The position numbers and the translations under genes are program-made. Positions 33,354-41,554 of a stretch of 64,000 nucleotides of DNA are shown in pieces. The DNA lies in contig NZ_FNEZ01000005.1 of the NCBI RefSeq assembly GCF_900100375.1, positions 124,001-188,000 on the forward strand, in the 5' to 3' direction. The stretch is from Flavobacterium noncentrifugens (lineage in GTDB: Bacteria; Bacteroidota; Bacteroidia; Flavobacteriales; Flavobacteriaceae). The number at the start of each line of letters is the position of its first letter. Position 1 is the first letter of the stretch. A model generated the notes under the pieces. That model did no database searches and was not told where the DNA came from. It worked only from the letters and a program-made list of their open reading frames with translations.

Positions 33354-34091
33354 ATGAAAACAACATTTTACACTGCGCTTCTATTGCTTTTCATCGGATT
33401 TTCATCCTGCAGCAGCGATGATGACAATGCGCAAAAACAACCGGAAACCCACGCTAACCTGCTGACCAAAATCAACGATGTCACCGAAGGATTGGTCACA
33501 ACCATAGCATACGATTCAAGCAACAAAATGATTTCATTCGACCGTACCGCAAATGATTTTAATCCTGAAACGCACCTGACTTTTACGTATGATGCCGCCG
33601 GACTGTTGTCTGAAATGGTTGCCGGAACCGCAATTACGAAATATTTCTACAATGCCGAAGGCAAGCTCACAAAGACTGAACAAAGCAACAGTGGCACGAT
33701 TTACAGCGTGCATCAGTTTGTTTATGCGGGCAGCAAAGTGACCGATAATTACAACTACGCGCCAACGAATCAAGGCTGGAAAGAAATCTACACTTTTGAA
33801 AACGGAAATGTAACCCAGGTCGAAAGCTACAGCGCCACAAGCGCAGCAAACCCAAACGGAACTTATGAAGGAACATTTCACCGCTCCAATTATGACGGCA
33901 AACCGGCGGTAAAAAGTTCGATGCCATGGCAATTTCAGTTTCCCGATGTAAGTGCAAACAACGTTGGAACCAGCCAATATTGCACTACCTGCGTAAGTAA
34001 TTTCGTTTACGAATACAATGCCGACGGCTATCCAACAAAGCGTACAGAAAATGGTACCGCAACCGTACTTTACGAATACAAACGATTGTAA
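33354..34091 (+). CDS. YD-repeat-like lipoprotein
   Basis: This 245-aa lipoprotein has the signal MKTTFYTALLLLFIGFSSC (acylated Cys19). Several YD/RHS-like repeats follow: FTYDAAGLLSEMVAG, YFYNAEGKLTKTEQS, YEYNADGYPTKRTENG. Such repeats form beta sheets and occur in surface proteins and in many flavobacterial lipoproteins. It starts two bases after the end of the interrupted lipoprotein gene, so the two were an operon. Function unknown. Confidence 0.85.
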   Translation: MKTTFYTALLLLFIGFSSCSSDDDNAQKQPETHANLLTKINDVTEGLVTTIAYDSSNKMISFDRTANDFNPETHLTFTYDAAGLLSEMVAGTAITKYFYNAEGKLTKTEQSNSGTIYSVHQFVYAGSKVTDNYNYAPTNQGWKEIYTFENGNVTQVESYSATSAANPNGTYEGTFHRSNYDGKPAVKSSMPWQFQFPDVSANNVGTSQYCTTCVSNFVYEYNADGYPTKRTENGTATVLYEYKRL

Positions 34092-34108
34092 ATTTTGGTT
34101 GACAATCA

Positions 34109-34133
34109 AGCCTGGTGAAAACCGGGCTTTTTG
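34109..34133 (+). terminator. Terminator after the YD-repeat lipoprotein gene
   Basis: AAGCCTGG pairs with CCGGGCTT around TGAAAA, followed by TTTTG. Confidence 0.65.
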
Positions 34134-34251
34134 TTCAGAAGCACAGGCATTGGTTTCCAAAACAAACTTTTGTTCCGCTTTCCCTACACCCGAGCGAAGC
34201 GAATTGACCGAACACAAAATTAAAAATTATCATTTTGTGAGGTAATCTTTT

Positions 34252-34310
34252 TACTCCATTGCATTTCGCAAAAAGAATTTCCGTGCAATCGGGGCTAGGG
34301 CAGAAGCGTG
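34252..34310 (+). repeat. R1 dispersed repeat, copy e (partial)
   Basis: CTCCATTGCATTTCGC, AAAAAGAATTTCCGTGCAATC and GGGGCTAGGGCAG blocks follow the right half of R1. Upstream 34134-34251 holds nothing I recognise. Confidence 0.55.
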
Positions 34311-34355
34311 CGTTTTTTAAGAAGCTTTTAATTTTTTAATCATTCAATCTTTCAA

Positions 34356-34363
34356 TATCTTTG
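34356..34363 (+). promoter_or_regulatory. -7 box immediately upstream of the DUF58 gene
   Basis: TATCTTTG ends 5 nt before the ATG at 34369, so transcription probably starts at or next to the start codon. Confidence 0.6.
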
Positions 34364-34368
34364 GTTTT

Positions 34369-35295
34369 ATGAAGATTGAATCACAAATAGAAAAGATCTC
34401 GGGTTTTGCGCACCTCGAACTGCTTGCGGGCCAAATCGTGGAAGGTTTCATTTCAGGCATGCACAAAAGCCCTTTTCACGGTTTCTCAGCCGAATTTGCT
34501 GAGCATAAGGTTTACAATTCCGGCGAAAGCACCAAGCACATCGACTGGAAATTGTTTGCCAAAACCGACCGTTTGTACACCAAACGCTATGAAGAAGAAA
34601 CCAATTTGCGTTGTCATTTAATTATCGACAATTCGTCGTCAATGCATTATCCAAAACTTGAAAACAACGAACCGTTTTTTCATAATAAAATTGGGTTTTC
34701 AGTATTGGCTTCAGCAGTTTTGATGAACCTGCTCAAAAAGCAGCGCGATGCCGCCGGGCTCAGCGTGTATTCTGACACTTACGAATATTATGCTCCTGAA
34801 AAAGGCAGCGACCGCCACCATAGGATGCTTTTGAACAAGCTCGAAAACCTGCTCGACAGCCCAACGCAGTCTAAAAGCACCGACACGATCAAATTCCTGC
34901 ACCAGATCGCCGAAAAAATGCACCGCCGTTCGATGATCGTGCTTTTTACAGACATGTTTCAGTCAGAAAACGAAGAAGCTTTATTCACAGCGCTACAGCA
35001 TTTAAAACACGACAAGCACAAAGTGGTTTTATTCCACGTGATCGACAATAAAACCGAACTCAATTTTGATTTTGACAACGCGCCGCGCAAATTCATCGAC
35101 CTCGAATCTGGAGAGGAAGTGAACATTTTTGCCGATAATGTCAAAGAAGCATACGAAAAACAAGTCGCGCAGTACTTCAAAAAATTGGCTTTAACCTGTG
35201 CGCAGAACAAAATAAAGTACGTTCCGGTGAGCGTAGGCGAGAATTTCGAAAAAATTATTACCACATATTTGGTTGAAAAACAATCCTTTGGATAA
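34369..35295 (+). CDS. DUF58 domain protein (MoxR/BatA-associated)
   Basis: This 308-aa protein has the DUF58 core (VYNSGESTKHIDWKLFAKTD, then KRYEEETNLRCHLIIDNSSSM). The DNSSS metal-site pattern belongs to a von Willebrand A-like fold. DUF58 proteins normally sit beside MoxR ATPases and BatA/BatB genes in aerotolerance clusters. Here those partners are not adjacent, which is unusual. The start is well supported by the family N-terminus and lies only 5 nt after the -7 box, so the mRNA may be leaderless. Confidence 0.92.
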   Translation: MKIESQIEKISGFAHLELLAGQIVEGFISGMHKSPFHGFSAEFAEHKVYNSGESTKHIDWKLFAKTDRLYTKRYEEETNLRCHLIIDNSSSMHYPKLENNEPFFHNKIGFSVLASAVLMNLLKKQRDAAGLSVYSDTYEYYAPEKGSDRHHRMLLNKLENLLDSPTQSKSTDTIKFLHQIAEKMHRRSMIVLFTDMFQSENEEALFTALQHLKHDKHKVVLFHVIDNKTELNFDFDNAPRKFIDLESGEEVNIFADNVKEAYEKQVAQYFKKLALTCAQNKIKYVPVSVGENFEKIITTYLVEKQSFG

Positions 35296-35332
35296 GCGTC
35301 AAAAAAAAGGATGAATATTTTTTACAGAAACG

Positions 35333-35363
35333 TTTGCAGATGTCAAAATGTGTAGTATATTTG
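35333..35363 (+). promoter_or_regulatory. Promoter of tRNA-Asp
   Basis: TTTG (35333-35336), a 19-bp gap and TATATTTG (35356-35363) match the Bacteroidota promoter. Confidence 0.7.
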
Positions 35364-35381
35364 CAACCGCAATAAAGCAGA

Positions 35382-35455
35382 GGTTTGGTAGTTCAGTTGG
35401 TTAGAATACATGCCTGTCACGCATGGGGTCGCGGGTTCGAGTCCCGTCCAGACCG
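35382..35455 (+). tRNA. tRNA-Asp (GTC)
   Basis: The 74-nt sequence folds as a cloverleaf. The acceptor GGTTTGG pairs with CCAGACC (one G-U). The anticodon stem CATGC/GCATG encloses CTGTCAC with anticodon GTC at 35416-35418, and the T arm is GCGGGTTCGAGTCCCGT. The 3' CCA is not encoded. Confidence 0.96.
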
Positions 35456-35466
35456 CTAAATTGGGA

Positions 35467-35495
35467 GAAGGTTTTCAGAGATGGAAACCTTTTTT
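35467..35495 (+). terminator. Terminator after tRNA-Asp
   Basis: AAGGTTTTC pairs with GGAAACCTT with a small loop, and the T-run follows. Confidence 0.7.
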
Positions 35496-35518
35496 GCCCA
35501 ATAAAAGTATCCTCTGAT

Positions 35519-35633
35519 GCTTTTCCCTTTTAAAGGGAAAGCATTCAAAATAGTTGTGTTGTTTCGAGGCGAAAGCCTCAGGTTTAGTAGTTAGACCAAT
35601 GAAAAGCTTTCCACTTTTGTGGATGGCTTTTTT
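35519..35633. other. Cluster of three hairpins downstream of tRNA-Asp
   Basis: Three stems follow one another: TGCTTTTCCCTTT with AAAGGGAAAGCA (35519-35543), GAGGCGAAAGCCTC with a GAAA loop (35566-35579), and a stem with T-run at 35601-35633 (TCCAC/GTGGA core inside AAAGC/GCTTT). The last looks like a second terminator. No ORF runs through. A small RNA or tRNA-trailer structure is possible. Confidence 0.4.
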
Positions 35634-35681
35634 GTTTTTAGGGCGGGTTTGAAGTTTTTGTATTGATTAACTTTTCGAGCA

Positions 35682-35795
35682 CGGATTGGAAATCCGCGAT
35701 AGCGGGTTTTAACTTTCTATTTAATGTTTAATTTTTTATAGTCACTAATTGCAAATCCGCGCTATCGGACTATCCGGATTGGAAATTCGTTATCG
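35682..35795. repeat. R3 short repeats (AATCCGCGATAGCGG type)
   Basis: GGATTGGAAATCCGCGATAG at 35684-35703 recurs as GCAAATCCGCGCTATCGG (about 35751-35768) and GGATTGGAAATTCGTTATCG (about 35776-35795). They flank the stop of the next minus-strand gene. No gene is present between 35634 and 35797. Confidence 0.45.
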
Positions 35796-35797
35796 TC

Positions 35798-36373
35798 TTA
35801 TTCTATTTTTTTATAAAGCTCAAATAGCTCTCCATCTTTTTTCTCATATGATATAAGTCCATTATTCTTGTTATAGCGAAAAGATTTTGGATGATTTAAT
35901 CCATAGCCCTTGCAATTAATCCCTTCTTGAAAATAATAAACAGAGCCGAATTTTTTTTCTTTTTGCAAATTTAATGTGTCATTTTCTGCGCCATGACCGA
36001 ATGCGTATTCTAAACCGTAGACTCTTAGGAATAAATATGCTTCCTCATCCTCTTTTTCTTTTCTAATATCAATTAGAATGTCACAATATGATCGTTTTTT
36101 GCAAGCCTTTGGTTTAAGCTTAACCGTTACAAAATTTTGCTGTGTTTTACCAACTCCGAAACGATTGCAATCAGGATTTGTAAAAGATTCTATTTTGTCA
36201 ATAACTACTAACGTGTCAACATTTCCACGATCGCTTTTGAAGACAATCTGCTCGCCTTTTTTATAGCTTGAGACCCATTGCAGCTCGCCCTCTGTAAGGC
36301 TAGTTTGTACACAGCCACAAGAGTAAGTTATAATTGCAAGTAAAAATAGAATAGGCCGTTTTTTTTCTAGCAC
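35798..36373 (-). CDS. Hypothetical lipoprotein
   Basis: This is a 191-aa protein with an N-terminal hydrophobic segment ending in a lipobox-like TYSC (Cys about 19), so it is probably a lipoprotein. Four more Cys lie in the body (DCNRFG, ACKKRSYCD, NCKGYG). The last third contains GSVYYFQEGINCKGYGLNHP and is Tyr/Lys rich. I do not recognise the family. It stands alone and is more AT-rich than its neighbours, which could mean recent acquisition. Confidence 0.7.
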   Translation of the reverse strand: MLEKKRPILFLLAIITYSCGCVQTSLTEGELQWVSSYKKGEQIVFKSDRGNVDTLVVIDKIESFTNPDCNRFGVGKTQQNFVTVKLKPKACKKRSYCDILIDIRKEKEDEEAYLFLRVYGLEYAFGHGAENDTLNLQKEKKFGSVYYFQEGINCKGYGLNHPKSFRYNKNNGLISYEKKDGELFELYKKIE

Positions 36374-36455
36374 ATTTTTATGTTTTATTTATTTGACCAT
36401 TCTAATTAATTGTAAATCTTAGAAATTTCAAGGTGTTTTGAACCAATCATTGTGA

Positions 36456-36956
36456 TTAAAAAAGTACCGATTTATAATCCCAAACAACCCAAAAAAACAG
36501 CCCCAAAAAAACCACGCCCACCACAAACTGCACAAAACCCGAAACCAAAAACCCAATAAAAGATCCGGTTGCTGCCTTCAGCGCACGCTTATGATCTGTA
36601 GAATTGTAAATAAGCTCACCCACAAAAGCGCCCACAAACGGCCCAATGATAAACCCAAACGGAACCGGTGCAAAAATCCCAACGACCAAACCGATATTCG
36701 TCCCCCAAACGCCATACGAACTGCCTCCAAAACGCTTCGTTCCCTGAGCCGGAATCACATAATCCAAAACCGTGATCACAACGGCAATTAATAAAGTAAT
36801 CCCCAAAATCCAGTAATTCATCGGAACCGCATTTGTCAGATACAACAGCAAAATCCCCAGCCAGCTCAGTCCAGACCCAGGCAAAACCGGCAAAAAACTG
36901 CCCAGAATCCCCAAAATCATACACACAAACCCAATAATCAGCAGCGCAACATCCAT
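36456..36956 (-). CDS. DUF456 family membrane protein
   Basis: This 166-aa protein has four to five membrane segments with Gly-rich packing (LGILGSFLPVLPGSGLSWLGILL, FIIGPFVGAFVGELIY, SGFVQFVVGVVFLGLFFWV). The PVLPG and GPFVGA motifs are typical of DUF456. Function unknown. It is divergent from the lipoprotein gene at 37035. Confidence 0.9.
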   Translation of the reverse strand: MDVALLIIGFVCMILGILGSFLPVLPGSGLSWLGILLLYLTNAVPMNYWILGITLLIAVVITVLDYVIPAQGTKRFGGSSYGVWGTNIGLVVGIFAPVPFGFIIGPFVGAFVGELIYNSTDHKRALKAATGSFIGFLVSGFVQFVVGVVFLGLFFWVVWDYKSVLF

Positions 36957-36971
36957 AAAAGTATTTTTTAC

Positions 36972-36979
36972 TATTTTTG
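36972..36979 (+). promoter_or_regulatory. -7 box of the lipoprotein gene at 37035
   Basis: TATTTTTG fits TAnnTTTG, about 55 bp before the chosen start. Confidence 0.45.
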
Positions 36980-37034
36980 AAAATTAAAATTGTATTTTTA
37001 GGCGCTTAAAAACCGCATGCTTCCCAAGACGAAT

Positions 37035-37514
37035 ATGAGAAAAAAAATCCTGATACTGCTTCTTTTTCCACTGCTTTTTGGCTCGTGCCAATATTTCCCG
37101 AAGCAGGTTCCGTCTGAACAGGATTTGCTGCAAAAGGAACTCAAAGCAATCAACTGGAACGAAGTCGACGAATTTCCTTCAGTCGTTTCCTGCGATTCGA
37201 TCACCGATAGAGAACAAAAAAAACAATGCTTTTTCGAATATCTGACCGCACTAATCCAGCAAAAACTCAACATCGACACGCTTGGCGTACTCTATCCAAA
37301 GCTCGACACGATCAACGTCAAAGTCACCGTGTTGCCAAACGCGACCATGGAATTTGAAACCCAGGGCATCGATTCACTTTCCTACAACCACGCCGCCATC
37401 GACAGCATCATCAAAACGCGCCTCGTCGATTTTCCAGACATCCATCCGGCGCTCAAACGCGGCATTCCGGTTAAAACCCAATTCGTCCTTCCGGTCATTT
37501 TAAACGTACAGTAG
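37035..37514 (+). CDS. Hypothetical lipoprotein with TonB-like C-terminus
   Basis: This is a 159-aa protein from ATG 37035 (MRKKILILLLFPLLFGSC, acylated Cys18). I prefer this ATG to the one six codons upstream because it opens a clean lipoprotein signal. The final part (PALKRGIPVKTQFVLPVIL) looks like the end of a TonB C-terminal fold, but the match is weak and there is no TonB anchor. Function unknown. It is a single gene; an R1 repeat follows directly. Confidence 0.75.
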   Translation: MRKKILILLLFPLLFGSCQYFPKQVPSEQDLLQKELKAINWNEVDEFPSVVSCDSITDREQKKQCFFEYLTALIQQKLNIDTLGVLYPKLDTINVKVTVLPNATMEFETQGIDSLSYNHAAIDSIIKTRLVDFPDIHPALKRGIPVKTQFVLPVILNVQ

Positions 37515-37518
37515 TTTT

Positions 37519-37654
37519 TCAGCAGCTATTTCCCGCTTTTCGCTGCAATCTTTTTGTTCCATTGCATTGCACAAAAAGGATTTCCGCTGCAAATGCAAAG
37601 CATTCACTGAACTCAAATTAAAATAAAAGTCAGTGAAGTAATCGCGGCTATGGC
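37519..37654 (+). repeat. R1 dispersed repeat, copy f (with insertion)
   Basis: AGCTATTTCCCGCTTTTCGC, TGCAATCTTTTTG and AAAAAGGATTTCCGCTGCAA are R1 blocks. Between them and the final CGCGGCTATGG lies extra sequence containing CACTGA and TCAGTG that can pair. Confidence 0.55.
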
Positions 37655-37679
37655 ATCAGGTTCCATAAGAAACCGAAAT

Positions 37680-38801
37680 CTAAAACTTTCGGCCTTTCCA
37701 TTCATATTTCCCAAACATTGCATACAAAGCGACAGCCACGCAAAAGAAAGGATAAAACAAACTTCCCAGAATCAAAAACCGCAACCTTTTCCCAGTCAGG
37801 AATTGGTTCGTTTTATAAAGCAAAATAGCATCAATTGAAAATTTAATTGAAAATAAAATCCCGAATTCGAGCCAGCAAAAATTAGAAAAAAGGCATAAGG
37901 CAAAAGCCATAGTACAGCATAAATTCGCCGTAAAAACAATCACAGCCAAATCTTTCCCAAAAACGCTTTGATAAGACCCGGTTTTCGAAGCCCAGCGCAC
38001 GCGTTGGTTAAAAAGCGTTTTCCAGGAATTTTCAGGTTTAGTTAAAACAATATTGGTTTCTGATTTTAAGTATTTCACCTTTTCAGGAAATTTCGCCACG
38101 GCTTTCTGCAGTAAAAAAACGTCATCACCGCTTGCTAAATTATTATTTCCGCCAAAACCGCCAAGTTCCTGGAACAAGGATTTGGTATAAGCGAAATTTG
38201 CGCCGTTGCACATAAAGCCTAAGTTCATTCCGAAACTCCCAATCGTTGCGCCCTGCAAACTTGTTAAGTCCAATTGCTGAAAATGATGCAAAAATGATTT
38301 GGGATGTATATACGAAACCGATCCGGCAACCATCGCAACATTTTCATTTCTAATGAAGGCATCTAAAGTCCGCAGCCAGTTTGCATTGACTACGCAATCG
38401 GCGTCAGTCGTTACAATCCATTCGCTTTTTACAATCGGAACTGCTCTTGAAATCGCATCTTTTTTTGGTGAACCGGATATTTTAATATTTTCAAGCAAAG
38501 TCACCTGGTAACTTCCGTTTGCCATCCGCCAGTTATAAACCATCCGCACGGAATTGTCTTTAGAAAAATCATCAATCAAAATGAGTTCAAATAAATCTAC
38601 CGGATAATCGAGTTTTCTAAAACTTTCGAGCAGTTCGGGCAAATTTTCAGCTTCATCCCGAAACGGAACGACGATCGAAAAAAAGATTTCCGGCGTTGAT
38701 TTTTCGGCAACAAACAAAGGCACTTTCTTAAATCCGTAAATCAATTGCAAAACCGTTACGTAATAAATCAGGATGAAAATCAGTACTATTAAAAATATCA
38801 T
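37680..38801 (-). CDS. Family 2 glycosyltransferase (membrane)
   Basis: This 373-aa protein has an N-terminal TM (about 2-20) and a GT2 domain with IVVPFRDEAENLPELL, DDFSKDNS, the DxD at TTDADCVV and the acceptor-side motif ASGDDVFLLQKAV. NQRVRWASK matches the QRxRW motif of processive-type enzymes, and three TMs lie at the C-terminus. It transfers a sugar to a lipid or polymer at the inner membrane. It overlaps the upstream flippase-like gene by four bases (38798-38801), so the two probably act in one glycan or lipid pathway. Confidence 0.92.
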   Translation of the reverse strand: MIFLIVLIFILIYYVTVLQLIYGFKKVPLFVAEKSTPEIFFSIVVPFRDEAENLPELLESFRKLDYPVDLFELILIDDFSKDNSVRMVYNWRMANGSYQVTLLENIKISGSPKKDAISRAVPIVKSEWIVTTDADCVVNANWLRTLDAFIRNENVAMVAGSVSYIHPKSFLHHFQQLDLTSLQGATIGSFGMNLGFMCNGANFAYTKSLFQELGGFGGNNNLASGDDVFLLQKAVAKFPEKVKYLKSETNIVLTKPENSWKTLFNQRVRWASKTGSYQSVFGKDLAVIVFTANLCCTMAFALCLFSNFCWLEFGILFSIKFSIDAILLYKTNQFLTGKRLRFLILGSLFYPFFCVAVALYAMFGKYEWKGRKF

Positions 38802-39742
38802 GCTGCTCTTGATGGTTTAAAATTCAACACATAATAACTGCCGATCGCGACGGGCAAAACCACGTTTAGGAACCACATCAGCGTACTGATAAAAATAACG
38901 ATCCATTCGTTTACGCCCAACAATCCGAAGAAAAAAACGGCCACACTGCCTTTTACGGCAAAATCCAGAAACTGAAAAGTCGGCAATGAAGAAGCCAGAA
39001 AATATACCGAAGCAATCGCCGACATCAAGATGAAATACGGCAAATGCACATCAAAAGCTACAAACAAAAAATAATATTGATGCGAAAAAAATAAGTATCG
39101 GCACATGCCTAAAAATATATTTTTACGGTGAATCTTTTTCGAAACCTGATTGATTTTATGAATGAATTTTTCAAGCGAATACCCTTTGATTGTAAATCCT
39201 TTGAAGATGAAAGAAGCAAGAATCAAAATAACGAAAACGCCAAAAATAACTGCAACTATTTTCGGTTTGATGATTTCATGATTCGCATTAAAATACAACA
39301 ATCCGAAAATTCCGAAAATCGTGCTCAACAACATCTGGATTCCGTTGTTGATGAGGTTCAGGAAAATGATTCTCTTGGTTTCCGATTTTTCGAAATACAA
39401 CGCTTTTCCGGCATATTCGCCAATGCCGTTTGGTGTAAAAATAGAAGCCGTCAAAGCCGCTAGTACTTGTTTTGTCGCTTCTTTAATTGAAATCGGACGC
39501 AAATATGAAACCAGGTTTTGCCACTTTAAAATCTCAAAAAAACGGTTCAAAACACTTAGCGATAAAATAAAAAGAATACCTAAAAGCGACCAGTTTTCCC
39601 GGAATTTTTCCGCGAATTTTTCCCAGTCGAGTTTATCGTTGTTCGCGAGTTGGTTGTAGATAAAATAAAAAGCGCCGCCCACGACCAAAAGTTTGACCGC
39701 CACAATCAGGAATTGCTTAGCTTTGTCGGGAATTCGAAACAT
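38798..39742 (-). CDS. Lysylphosphatidylglycerol synthetase TM-domain protein (UPF0104, flippase-like)
   Basis: This 314-aa membrane protein starts at ATG 39740-39742 (MFRIPDKAKQFLIVAVKLL). It has about eight TMs, and the family motif region TPNGIGEYAGKALYFEK is intact. It is the membrane part of the MprF type without the lysyl-transferase domain. Such stand-alone proteins probably flip or bind lipids. It is co-transcribed with the GT2 gene. The ruvC start lies only 22 bp away on the other strand, so the two promoters must overlap coding sequence. Confidence 0.9.
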   Translation of the reverse strand: MFRIPDKAKQFLIVAVKLLVVGGAFYFIYNQLANNDKLDWEKFAEKFRENWSLLGILFILSLSVLNRFFEILKWQNLVSYLRPISIKEATKQVLAALTASIFTPNGIGEYAGKALYFEKSETKRIIFLNLINNGIQMLLSTIFGIFGLLYFNANHEIIKPKIVAVIFGVFVILILASFIFKGFTIKGYSLEKFIHKINQVSKKIHRKNIFLGMCRYLFFSHQYYFLFVAFDVHLPYFILMSAIASVYFLASSLPTFQFLDFAVKGSVAVFFFGLLGVNEWIVIFISTLMWFLNVVLPVAIGSYYVLNFKPSRAA

Positions 39743-39764
39743 CACGCAAAATAACAAATTAAAA

Positions 39765-40319
39765 TTGGCAAACGAGCGCATCATATTGGGAATCGATCCG
39801 GGAACGACGATTATGGGTTTTGGGCTCATCAAAGTGGTCAATAAAAACATGGAATTTCTTCAGTTAAACGAATTGATCCTGTCCAAATACGACGACCATT
39901 ACACCAAACTCAAAGTCATTTTTGAACGGACAATCGAACTCATAGAAACGCACCATCCAGACGAAATAGCGATTGAAGCACCGTTTTTCGGAAAAAATGT
40001 CCAGTCGATGTTAAAGCTCGGGCGCGCACAAGGCGTTGCCATGGCGGCAGGTTTATCGCGCCAGATCCCAATTACCGAATACGAACCCAAAAAAATCAAA
40101 ATGGCCATCACCGGAAATGGAAATGCCAGTAAAGAGCAAGTTGCGAAAATGCTTCAACAATTGCTCGGCTTGAAAGAATTGCCTAAAAACCTCGACAGCA
40201 CCGATGGTTTGGCCGCTGCAGTGTGCCACTTTTTCAACTCGGGAAAAGTCGTTGGCGCTAAAAGTTATTCGGGTTGGGATGCATTTGTGAAGCAGAATGA
40301 AGAACGCGTGAAGAAATAA
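39765..40319 (+). CDS. ruvC: Holliday junction resolvase RuvC, TTG start
   Basis: This nuclease cuts Holliday junctions in the RuvABC pathway. The catalytic acids are visible: Asp in GIDPGTT, Glu in AIEAPFFGKN, and the pair in DSTDGLAAAVCHF. The family N-terminus (ANERIILGIDPG) begins right after a TTG codon at 39765, which I take as the start (184 aa). Farther upstream starts would run into the divergent gene. Only 22 bp separate the two start codons, so the ruvC promoter must lie inside the neighbouring coding sequence. Confidence 0.95.
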   Translation: MANERIILGIDPGTTIMGFGLIKVVNKNMEFLQLNELILSKYDDHYTKLKVIFERTIELIETHHPDEIAIEAPFFGKNVQSMLKLGRAQGVAMAAGLSRQIPITEYEPKKIKMAITGNGNASKEQVAKMLQQLLGLKELPKNLDSTDGLAAAVCHFFNSGKVVGAKSYSGWDAFVKQNEERVKK

Positions 40320-40412
40320 TTAGGCAAATAGAAAAGGAGGCAATTAGAAAATTTTTCGGAATTGCGTATTTTCAATATCTAATTTCCTAATTGTCACATT
40401 ATCTAATTAAAA

Positions 40413-41543
40413 ATGTCCGGAATTTACATCCATATTCCTTTTTGCAAGCAAGCCTGCCATTACTGCGACTTCCATTTTTCGACTTCCATGAGAAATAAAG
40501 AAGCGATGATTTTGGCTTTGGCCAATGAACTGAAGCTACGCAAAACTGAATCAAATGAAATAATTGAAACGATTTATTTCGGCGGCGGAACGCCAAGTGT
40601 TTTGACAAATTCCGAATTGCAATTTTTGATTGATGCCGTTTACGAACATTACAAAGTTTCCGGAAATCCCGAAATTACGCTCGAAGCCAATCCCGACGAT
40701 TTATCCGAAGCGCGAATTTTTGAATTGGCAAATTCTCCAATAAACCGTTTAAGTATAGGGATCCAATCCTTTTTTGAAGATGATTTGGTGATGATGAACC
40801 GCGCACATTCTTCAGTAGAAGCCAAAAAATCATTGGCTCTAGCCACAAAATATTTCGACAACATTTCCATCGACCTGATTTACGGAATTCCCGGAATGAG
40901 CAATGAAAAATGGAAGTACAATATTGAAACGGCTTTGAGTTTCGGCATTCCGCACATTTCGAGTTATGCGTTAACGGTCGAGCCGAAAACTGCATTAAAA
41001 AAACTTATTAAAACCGGAAAAATCGCAGAACCAAAAGACGAAGTTGCCCAGGAACATTTCCAGATTTTAGTCGACACTTTGCAGCAAAACGGATTCATAC
41101 ATTATGAACTGTCGAATTTCTCAAAGGAAAAATACTTTTCAAAGAACAATTCGGCGTACTGGCTCGGAAAAAAATACATCGGAATTGGCCCGTCGGCGCA
41201 CAGTTACGATGGCATTTCTCGAAGCTGGAACGTCGCAAACAATTTGATTTATCTTAAAAATATCGAAAAAAACATCTTGCCATCTGAAGCAGAAATCCTT
41301 TCGATTACAGATCGCTACAACGAATACATCATGACCGGATTGCGAACGATCTGGGGCGTTTCATTGCGTCGGATTGAAAGTGAATTCGGGGCAAAATACC
41401 TGGGATATTTGTTAGAACAGGCGCAGAAATTCCTGTCGGACGAATTGCTCTCGATCGAAAATAACATTTTAACCACTACAAAAAAAGGAAAGTTTCTCGC
41501 AGACGGAATTGCAAGTGATTTGTTTTTGGTAAATTTGGATTAA
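40413..41543 (+). CDS. hemW: Radical SAM protein HemW
   Basis: This 376-aa protein starts MSGIYIHIPFCKQACHYCDF, with the radical SAM CxxxCxxC (Cys11, 15, 18). YFGGGTPSVL, LEANPDDL, RLSIGIQSF and the HemN-type C-terminal domain (YNEYIMTGLRTIWGVSL) follow. HemW differs from the coproporphyrinogen oxidase HemN by lacking the longer N-terminus. It is known as a haem chaperone rather than an oxidase. The upstream gap holds an imperfect AT-rich dyad (AATTAGAAAATT, AATTTCCTAATT). It heads a tight group of genes to 43434. Confidence 0.93.
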   Translation: MSGIYIHIPFCKQACHYCDFHFSTSMRNKEAMILALANELKLRKTESNEIIETIYFGGGTPSVLTNSELQFLIDAVYEHYKVSGNPEITLEANPDDLSEARIFELANSPINRLSIGIQSFFEDDLVMMNRAHSSVEAKKSLALATKYFDNISIDLIYGIPGMSNEKWKYNIETALSFGIPHISSYALTVEPKTALKKLIKTGKIAEPKDEVAQEHFQILVDTLQQNGFIHYELSNFSKEKYFSKNNSAYWLGKKYIGIGPSAHSYDGISRSWNVANNLIYLKNIEKNILPSEAEILSITDRYNEYIMTGLRTIWGVSLRRIESEFGAKYLGYLLEQAQKFLSDELLSIENNILTTTKKGKFLADGIASDLFLVNLD

Positions 41544-41554
41544 AATCCGATTTC

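Noticed and set aside
34239..34243. Single GAGGT as a further LytTR-type site
   Set aside because: No partner lies 21 bp away on either side.
35682..35795. CRISPR array from the R3 repeats
   Set aside because: Only three degenerate units with unequal spacing and no cas genes.
36591..36791. Open frames antisense to the DUF456 gene
   Set aside because: They are shadows of the real minus-strand gene, which has a clear family match and membrane pattern.
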